Both the position numbers and the translations under genes were made by a program. A stretch of DNA of 10,012 bases from an uncultured Paracoccaceae bacterium (GTDB lineage Bacteria; Pseudomonadota; Alphaproteobacteria; Rhodobacterales; Rhodobacteraceae), in contig CALEZJ010000079.1 in NCBI GenBank assembly GCA_937927885.1, positions 1-10,012 on the forward strand. Reading direction: 5' to 3'. Numbering within the stretch: position 1 is the first letter of the stretch; the number at the start of each line of letters is the position of its first letter. Positions 5,368 to 10,012 of this stretch are shown piece by piece. The notes under the pieces are model-generated. The model was not told the origin of the DNA. It did no database searches and was given only the letters and a program-made list of their open reading frames with translations.

Positions 5368-5894
5368 GCCGCAACCCCCGGAATGTGGCGCCAGACCTGC
5401 ATCGGCGCGTCGCCAAAGGGATGCGCGGCCCCAGGGTCAAGTTCGGCGCCCAGACGTTCGGCCAGTCGGATCGAGCGTGTATTTTCCGGCGCGATATAGC
5501 TGACCGCGCTGCGCCATCCGAGTTTGCAAAAGGCATGCGCGCGCGCCGCCGTGGCGGCTTCCCGTGCAAAACCCCGGCCTTCGGCATCGGCGGTCCACAG
5601 GTGCCAGGCAATCTCACCCTCGGGCCAGCGGGCGGGCCACAGGCAACCGGCCGTGCCGACGGTCATAGCGCAGCCGCGCGGCACGACGGCCCAAAGCCCG
5701 AAGCCGCGCAAAGCCCAGTGCCCCAGCACCAGCGCCGCGGTTTCCCAGGCGTCGGCCTCGGACATCGGCCCACCGAGAGGGGTCGCGCGCTCCGAACGCA
5801 GGAACGCCATCAGACCCTGCGCATCACCGGGTTGCAGTTGCCTCAGGATCAGGCGCTCGGTTTCCAGAACCGGGGTGTCGGCAAGCCGGATCAT
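5364..5894 (-). CDS. GNAT acetyltransferase, RimJ/RimL-like
   Basis: This 176-residue paralogue has TPVLETERLILRQLQPGDA at residues 7-25, LGGP at 40-43, WALRGFGLW at 60-68, EGEIAWHLW at 92-100, the acetyl-CoA loop AEGRGFAREAATA at 104-116, and SYIAPENTRSIRLAERLGA at 132-150, ending VWRHIPG. By eye its C-terminal half is close to the array member at 4238-4813 (SYIAPxNxxSxRLAERLGA in both), suggesting those two share a more recent duplication. It is joined to both neighbours by 4-bp ATGA overlaps. The substrate cannot be inferred from sequence. Confidence 0.88.
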   Translation of the reverse strand: MIRLADTPVLETERLILRQLQPGDAQGLMAFLRSERATPLGGPMSEADAWETAALVLGHWALRGFGLWAVVPRGCAMTVGTAGCLWPARWPEGEIAWHLWTADAEGRGFAREAATAARAHAFCKLGWRSAVSYIAPENTRSIRLAERLGAELDPGAAHPFGDAPMQVWRHIPGVAA

Positions 5895-6427
5895 GCCGCC
5901 GCCCTCAGATCATGGCGGATCACCACATCCCAGGGGTCGATCCCCGGCAGAACCGTGTCGATCACCCCGCCCAGGCGCAGGCCCAGCGCGATCGAGCGCG
6001 CATTCGCGGGTTCGATGATGCTGATCACATGCGGCCAGTCGGTCGTCGCCTTCAGCCAGTCCAGCACCGCCTCGGCCGCCTCGCGCGCCACACCCTTGCC
6101 CTCGACCTCGGGCACCACGAACCATCCCAGTTCCGGCGCCGGGAAATCGTCACCATGGTAAAGCCCCACCTCGCCCAGATAGGCGCCGGTCTGGCGATCC
6201 TCGACCCCAAAGGCGCCGTAGCCTTTCAGCATCCACAAGGCCGCCGTCGCGGCCCAGAACTGCCAGGCGTGATAGCGCGACATCGGCCCGCCCTCGTGCA
6301 CCGAACGCTCGGTCGCCAGAAACGCCGCCCAATGCTCGAAATCCGCCAGCGCCGGCGCGCGCAGCCGCAGGCGCGGCGTCAGCAGCACCGGAACGGCAGC
6401 GGCAAAGGGCGCGGGCGACAGGGTCAC
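5891..6427 (-). CDS. GNAT acetyltransferase, RimJ/RimL-like (array member next to ffh)
   Basis: This 178-residue paralogue has VPVLLTPRLRLRAPALADF at residues 12-30, HEGGP at 44-48, WMLKGYGAF at 65-73, PELGWFV at 98-104, the acetyl-CoA loop VEGKGVAREAAEA at 108-120, and SIIEPANARSIALGLRLGG at 136-154, ending VVIRHDLRA. Its start is a GTG (complement of 6425-6427) that shares GTGA with the TGA of ffh, so translation probably depends on ribosomes finishing Ffh. It then overlaps the next acetyltransferase by 4 bp. The close link to the signal recognition particle gene suggests a housekeeping role, but no substrate can be named. Confidence 0.88.
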   Translation of the reverse strand: MTLSPAPFAAAVPVLLTPRLRLRAPALADFEHWAAFLATERSVHEGGPMSRYHAWQFWAATAALWMLKGYGAFGVEDRQTGAYLGEVGLYHGDDFPAPELGWFVVPEVEGKGVAREAAEAVLDWLKATTDWPHVISIIEPANARSIALGLRLGGVIDTVLPGIDPWDVVIRHDLRAAA

Positions 6428-7923
6428 TTCTTGCGGCCCAGCCCCAGGCCCGAAAGCCCCCCGGGCATCCCGCCCAGCCCGGGCAGGCCCCGCCCCAGCG
6501 CGCCACCCTGCATCGCGGCCTGCGCGGCCTTCATCGCCTCGGGGTCGGCCAGTTGCTTTTGCATGGCGGCCATATCGCCGCCCTTGCCGAACATCGAGGC
6601 CATGGCCTGCTTCAGCATCCCGCCCTTGCCCATCTTCTTCATCACATCCGCCATCTGGCGATGCATTTTCAGAAGCTTGTTCAACTCGGCCACGTCGAGA
6701 CCCGCGCCGCCCGCGATCCGCTTCTTGCGGCTGGCCTGCAACAGGTCCGGATTGGCGCGCTCCTTCTTCGTCATCGACTGGATCAGCGCGATCTGGCGTT
6801 TCAGCATCCGGTCGTCGAACCCGGCCGCCTCGGCCTGCTTCGACATCTTCGCCATGCCCGGCATCATGCCCATGACCGATTGCATGCCGCCCATCTTCAG
6901 CATCTGATCCAGCTGCGCCTTCAGGTCGTTCATGTTGAACTGACCCTTCTGGAACCGCTTCATCATCCGCTCGGCCTGCTCGGCCTCCAGCGTCTGCTGC
7001 GCGCGTTCGACCAGCGCGACAATGTCGCCCATGCCCAGGATGCGGCCCGCGACGCGCTCGGCCTCGAAGGTCTCCAAGGCGTCGGTCTTTTCGCCCAGAC
7101 CCACGAACCGGATCGGCTTTCCGGTCACCGCGCGCATCGACAACGCCGCGCCGCCCCGCCCGTCGCCGTCCATCCGGGTCAGCACCACGCCCGAGATGCC
7201 CACCTTGGCCTCGAACTCGGTCGCCACATTGACCGCGTCCTGACCGGTCAGACCATCGACCACCAGCAGCGTTTCCCGAGGGGACACGGCATCGCGTACC
7301 GCCTGAACCTCGGCCATCAGCGCCTCGTCGATGTGCAGACGGCCTGCGGTATCCAGCAGGTAAACGTCATACCCCCCAAGGCTGGCCTGCGTCTTCGCCC
7401 GTTTGGCGATCTGCACCGCACTCTCGCCCTTGACGATCGGCAGCGTATCCACCCCGATCTGCCCGCCCAGAATCGCCAATTGCTCCATCGCCGCCGGGCG
7501 GTTGGTGTCCAGAGACGCCATCAGCACCCGCTTGCCCTCGCGCTCCTTCAGGCGGCGCGCCAGCTTGGCGGTGGTGGTCGTCTTGCCCGACCCCTGCAGG
7601 CCCACCATCAGCACCGGCGCCGGCGGGTTGTCGATCTTCAGCTTGCCGGGGTCGTCGTCGCCCCGCAGCGTGGCGATCAACTCGTCATGGACGATCTTGA
7701 CCACCTGCTGGCCGGGGGTCACCGATTTGGTCACCACCGAGCCGGTGGCCTTGTCCTGCACCCGCTTGATGAAGGCCCGCGCCACCGGCAAGGAAACGTC
7801 TGCCTCCAACAGCGCCACGCGCACCTCGCGCAGAGCGGTTGTCACGTCATCGGCGCTCAGGGCCCCCTGCTTGGTCAGCCGGTCAAAGACCCCGCCAAGG
7901 CGTTCAGAGAGTGACTCGAACAT
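6424..7923 (-). CDS. ffh: Signal recognition particle protein Ffh (SRP54)
   Basis: Ffh binds 4.5S RNA and signal peptides and, with FtsY, brings ribosomes to the SecYEG channel in a GTP-dependent cycle. The 499-residue product has the N domain (1-about 90), the G domain with GLQGSGKTT at 108-116, DTNRPAA at 139-145, DTAGRL at 191-196, TRMDGD at 249-254 and GLGEK at 275-279, and a Met-rich M domain from about 320 (MGGMQSVMGMMPGMAKM, then SRKKRIAGGAGLDVAELNKLL for RNA binding). The tail after about residue 472 is Gly/Leu/Pro-rich and longer than in E. coli. The ATG has AAAGG 7 bases upstream and a good promoter 116 or more bases away. Its TGA overlaps the GTG start of a GNAT gene. The gene for 4.5S RNA was not seen in the window. 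Confidence 0.97.
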   Translation of the reverse strand: MFESLSERLGGVFDRLTKQGALSADDVTTALREVRVALLEADVSLPVARAFIKRVQDKATGSVVTKSVTPGQQVVKIVHDELIATLRGDDDPGKLKIDNPPAPVLMVGLQGSGKTTTTAKLARRLKEREGKRVLMASLDTNRPAAMEQLAILGGQIGVDTLPIVKGESAVQIAKRAKTQASLGGYDVYLLDTAGRLHIDEALMAEVQAVRDAVSPRETLLVVDGLTGQDAVNVATEFEAKVGISGVVLTRMDGDGRGGAALSMRAVTGKPIRFVGLGEKTDALETFEAERVAGRILGMGDIVALVERAQQTLEAEQAERMMKRFQKGQFNMNDLKAQLDQMLKMGGMQSVMGMMPGMAKMSKQAEAAGFDDRMLKRQIALIQSMTKKERANPDLLQASRKKRIAGGAGLDVAELNKLLKMHRQMADVMKKMGKGGMLKQAMASMFGKGGDMAAMQKQLADPEAMKAAQAAMQGGALGRGLPGLGGMPGGLSGLGLGRKK

Positions 7924-8038
7924 GCGTCAACCTTTCAGGCCAAGCGGAACGGCACCCGTGGGCGCAACGCGCTGACGGATGGCGATCCCCGCAAAAGCGA
8001 TGGGACCGGAAGCGGCAAGCCTCCGGGGATTTCGCGCC

Positions 8039-8067
8039 CGGATACGCCCCCCCCACGCCCGAGTCAA
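8039..8067 (-). promoter_or_regulatory. Probable sigma70-type promoter for the ffh operon
   Basis: The minus strand has TTGACT (complement of 8062-8067), a 17-base GC-rich spacer, and TATCCG (complement of 8039-8044). The -35 is strong, the -10 fair and the spacing ideal. Transcription would begin near 8032, giving ffh a leader of about 110 bases. It is the only good promoter match noticed before the ffh-GNAT-chorismate mutase chain. The divergent rhomboid gene begins about 110 bp away. Confidence 0.6.
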
Positions 8068-8089
8068 GGTTTTCCCCACCCGCCTTGCT

Positions 8090-8161
8090 TTTCATCTGTC
8101 CTCAAATATCCTCGGGGGGTGAATTTGGCGCAGCCAAAGAGGGGGGCAGAAGGCCCCCCTG
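8090..8161 (+). repeat. Two-hairpin intergenic repeat, copy 2 (upstream of the rhomboid gene)
   Basis: This 72-base element has the same plan as the copy at 3473-3544: TTTCATCT, a CAAATAT-CTC-G6-TGAA block, a hairpin TTTGGC-GCA-GCCAAA (8124-8138), the bases GA, and a hairpin GGGGGGC-AGAAG-GCCCCCC (8141-8159) followed by TG. The first hairpin differs from copy 1 on both arms but remains fully paired. It ends 4 bases before the rhomboid Shine-Dalgarno, so if transcribed from the left it lies in that gene's 5' leader. A loose promoter-like TTGCTT, 16 bases, TATCCT overlaps its first part on the plus strand. Confidence 0.72.
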
Positions 8162-8176
8162 TCAACGGAGATCCGG

Positions 8177-8986
8177 ATGTTCGCCCTTGCCGACAACAAC
8201 CCGACGCGCCACATCCGCTTTCCCTTTGTCAACTGGGCACTGATCACCGCCTGTTCGGCCATCTTCCTTCTGGGCATCCCCTGGGACAATTACGCCTTCA
8301 CCCCCGCGCATCTTCACCTCGTCGGAGGGGAAAAGGCCCCAGGCGGGGCGCAGCAGGTGGTGGCGCAGATGGCCAGCTACATCTTCCTGCATGCCTCGTG
8401 GCTGCATCTTCTGGGCAACATGCTGGCGCTCTGGGTCTTTGGCGACAATATCGAGGACAGCATGGGCCATTGGCGCTATCCGCTGTTCTTCGTTGTCTGC
8501 GGCATGGCCGGCGCGGGGGCCGAGGCCTTGTTCTCGCACGAACCCGCGGTGCCGGTGATCGGCGCCTCGGGGTCCATTGCCGGGCTGATGGGCGCCTATC
8601 TTCTGCTGCATCCCCGGGCCCGGGTGCTGGTTCTGGTCGCGTTCAGGGTGCCGATGCTGGTGCCCGCCGGGGTCTTTGTCGGGCTGACCGTGGTGCTGGA
8701 CCTCATCTCCGCCCTCTCGGACCCGGTCGAAGGGGTCAGCATCGCCTTCTGGGCGCATCTCGGGGGGTTTGCCGCCGGGGCCTTGCTGATTCTGGTGATG
8801 CGCTGGCGCGACGTGCCGCTGTTCCAGCCCCCGGCGCCAGTGCCCGAAGGGGCGCTTTTCGGCCTCGACCGCTACCTGCCGGATTTCTCCAAAGCGACCC
8901 CGGGTTCCTCCGCGCTGTGGTTCTGGGTGAAATCCGCGGTCTTCTTCATCTTCGTCGCGGCCTTGGTCGAGATCTTCCTGCTCTGA
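8177..8986 (+). CDS. Rhomboid family intramembrane serine protease
   Basis: Rhomboids cut membrane proteins within or near transmembrane segments. The 269-residue product has about seven hydrophobic segments (near residues 17-37, 66-90, 102-120, 127-146, 150-180, 190-209 and 244-269), fitting a six-helix core plus one C-terminal helix. The catalytic set is complete: His77 and Asn81 in WLHLLGN (the HxxxN oxyanion motif), Ser131 in GASGSIAG, and His194 in AHLGGFAAG. An active enzyme is therefore expected, in the inner membrane. The ATG has CGGAG 6 bases upstream. trhO follows after 39 bp on the same strand and may be co-transcribed. The natural substrate is unknown. Confidence 0.93.
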   Translation: MFALADNNPTRHIRFPFVNWALITACSAIFLLGIPWDNYAFTPAHLHLVGGEKAPGGAQQVVAQMASYIFLHASWLHLLGNMLALWVFGDNIEDSMGHWRYPLFFVVCGMAGAGAEALFSHEPAVPVIGASGSIAGLMGAYLLLHPRARVLVLVAFRVPMLVPAGVFVGLTVVLDLISALSDPVEGVSIAFWAHLGGFAAGALLILVMRWRDVPLFQPPAPVPEGALFGLDRYLPDFSKATPGSSALWFWVKSAVFFIFVAALVEIFLL

Positions 8987-9025
8987 CCCCTTGCCCGCCC
9001 GCGCGCCCTGCCGCATGAAGCCGCC

Positions 9026-9946
9026 ATGCTGATCGTCGCCGCCCTCTATCACTTCACCCGCTTTGCCGACCCCGCCGCGATCAAACCCGCGCTGGCCAAG
9101 GTCGCCTGCGCCAACGGCGTCAAAGGCTCGCTCCTGCTGGCGCCCGAGGGGATCAACGGCACCATCGCCGGGACCCGCGCGGGCATCGACGCCGTGCTGG
9201 CCCATATCCGCGCCCTGCCCGGCTGCGCCGATCTGGACTGGAAAGAGGCGCGGACCGACACGATGCCCTTTGGCCGCATGAAGGTGCGGCTGAAGCGCGA
9301 GATCGTCACTATGGGCCAGCCCGATGTCGACCCCCGCGCGCGCGTCGGGCATTATGTGACGCCCGCCGACTGGAACGCGCTGATCACCGCCCCCGATGTC
9401 GCGGTGATCGACACCCGCAACGATTACGAGGTTGCGATCGGCACATTCGCGGGCGCCGTCGATCCGCGTACCGCCAGTTTCGGCGAATTCCCCGCCTGGT
9501 GGCAGGCCAATGCGCACCGCTTTCACAACAAGCGCATCGCCATGTTCTGCACCGGCGGCATCCGCTGCGAGAAATCGACCAACTGGCTGTTGCAGCAAGG
9601 CGTCCCGGAGGTGTTCCACCTCAGGGGCGGCATCCTGAAATACCTCGAGGAGGTGCCACCAGACGAAAGCCTCTGGCAGGGCGGGTGCTTTGTCTTTGAC
9701 CAGCGGGTGGCGGTCGGGCACGGGCTCGTGCCGACCGGCCACACCCTGTGCCACGCCTGCCGCCGCCCGCTGACAGCCCAGGACCGCGCGCGACCTGAAT
9801 TCGAGGACGGGGTGTCCTGCCACCAGTGCATCGATGAGTTCACCGACGAACGCCGCGCCGGATTCCGCGAGCGTCAGCGCCAGATCGCGTTGGCCGAAGC
9901 GCGCGGCGACCGGCATCTGGGCGCCGACCCGCGCGAGGTGGGGTGA
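9026..9946 (+). CDS. trhO: Rhodanese-type tRNA uridine-34 hydroxylase TrhO
   Basis: TrhO (YceA family) makes 5-hydroxyuridine at the wobble position of certain tRNAs in an oxygen-dependent reaction; the product is then converted to methoxy- or carboxymethoxy-uridine. The 306-residue protein has the N-terminal ferredoxin-like domain ([23 protein letters not shown] near 34-49), [20 protein letters not shown], a rhodanese domain with [14 protein letters not shown] at about 128-141 and the active loop [10 protein letters not shown] at 175-184 (Cys175, Cys181), and [15 protein letters not shown]-terminal zinc-finger-like pair, CHAC (242-245) and CHQC (265-268), follows. The ATG at 9026 starts the conserved N-terminus, although its ribosome binding site is weak. 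The last two codons and TGA come from a REP-like palindrome, so the C-terminus has been set by that element. Confidence 0.95.
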   Translation: MLIVAALYHFTRFADPAAIKPALAKVACANGVKGSLLLAPEGINGTIAGTRAGIDAVLAHIRALPGCADLDWKEARTDTMPFGRMKVRLKREIVTMGQPDVDPRARVGHYVTPADWNALITAPDVAVIDTRNDYEVAIGTFAGAVDPRTASFGEFPAWWQANAHRFHNKRIAMFCTGGIRCEKSTNWLLQQGVPEVFHLRGGILKYLEEVPPDESLWQGGCFVFDQRVAVGHGLVPTGHTLCHACRRPLTAQDRARPEFEDGVSCHQCIDEFTDERRAGFRERQRQIALAEARGDRHLGADPREVG

Positions 9947-9959
9947 AACCCCACCCTAC
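9937..9959 (-). repeat. REP-like palindrome, copy B, covering the trhO stop codon
   Basis: GGTGGGGTGAAACCCCACC (9937-9955; 8-bp stem, 3-base loop) followed by CTAC reads on the minus strand as GTAG plus the palindrome, matching copy A (2129-2155) except around the loop. The TGA at 9944-9946 that ends trhO lies inside it. With the degenerate copy on the opposite strand 26 bases further right, it forms a head-to-head pair like the mosaic REP arrays (BIMEs) of other bacteria. Confidence 0.72.
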
Positions 9960-9985
9960 ACCCCGCCCAAAGGCCCCCCGCCGGG

Positions 9986-10012
9986 GTAAGGTGGGGGTTT
10001 ACCCCCCCCCCC
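9986..10012 (+). repeat. Degenerate or incomplete REP-like copy C ending in a C11 run
   Basis: GTAA (9986-9989) is followed by GGTGGGGGTTT and A, then 11 C residues to the window end. The GGGGGT/ACCCCC arms can pair, but a perfect copy would continue CCCCCACC; instead only C is seen. Either the element is degenerate or the end of the sequence is unreliable. It faces copy B in inverted orientation. Confidence 0.5.

Noticed and set aside
5912..6907. Plus-strand open frame of 331 codons opposite a GNAT gene and ffh
   Set aside because: Antisense frame; its hydrophobic C-terminal part is only the complement of the Met-rich M domain of Ffh.
6553..7914. Plus-strand open frame of 453 codons opposite ffh
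   Set aside because: The translation is His/Leu/Arg/Gln-rich low-complexity sequence with no motif; ffh on the other strand is certain.
7924..8038. 4.5S RNA gene next to ffh
   Set aside because: The interval is mainly the ffh leader, and I found no SRP RNA helix-8-type motif (GGAA tetraloop with the conserved internal loops).
8162..9916. Minus-strand open frame of 584 codons opposite the rhomboid and trhO genes
   Set aside because: It is His/Gly/Gln/Arg-rich with no family motif and runs antisense to two genes with complete catalytic motifs. Long stop-free antisense frames are expected in DNA this GC-rich.

Overview
This window looks like chromosomal core DNA from an alphaproteobacterium, most likely of the Rhodobacteraceae/Paracoccaceae group. 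The evidence is high GC with strongly GC-biased third codon positions, a MipZ division ATPase, a cysteine-free L31, and the gene order ffh - acetyltransferases - chorismate mutase - rpsP - rimM - trmD - rplS - rpmE. No prophage, insertion sequence, CRISPR array, tRNA or rRNA was recognised.

Layout. The left edge (1-351) holds a possible minus-strand start codon running off the window and a possible 56-residue plus-strand protein whose tail overlaps mipZ. The rest up to about 8,070 is a minus-strand block read from right to left. It begins at a sigma70-type promoter (8039-8067) with ffh, which is joined by five successive 4-bp stop/start overlaps to four paralogous GNAT acetyltransferases and a small AroQ-type chorismate mutase. 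After a 50-bp gap comes rpsP (S16), then a hairpin-rich repeat, then rimM and trmD (themselves overlapping by 4 bp). A REP-like palindrome covers the trmD stop codon. A good promoter (2096-2124) and a leader of about 200 nt precede rplS (L19) and rpmE (L31). A 12-bp-stem hairpin (1226-1252) probably ends the operon before mipZ. On the plus strand from about 8,090, a second copy of the hairpin-rich repeat leads into a rhomboid protease gene and trhO, a rhodanese-type tRNA U34 hydroxylase. The window ends in REP-like palindromes and a run of 11 C.

How the genes fit together. Most of the content concerns making and quality-controlling proteins: signal recognition particle GTPase, ribosomal proteins S16, L19 and L31, the 30S maturation factor RimM, the tRNA m1G37 methylase TrmD and the wobble-uridine hydroxylase TrhO. 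RimM and TrmD are needed in far smaller amounts than S16 and L19. The hairpin repeat after rpsP and the fresh promoter before rplS could together lower the middle genes and restore the last two; this is inference.

Most worth a second look: the translationally coupled four-GNAT array between ffh and chorismate mutase; a 72-bp two-hairpin repeat whose two copies show compensatory stem changes; GTAG-headed REP palindromes that supply the stop codons of trmD and trhO; and the structured rplS leader.
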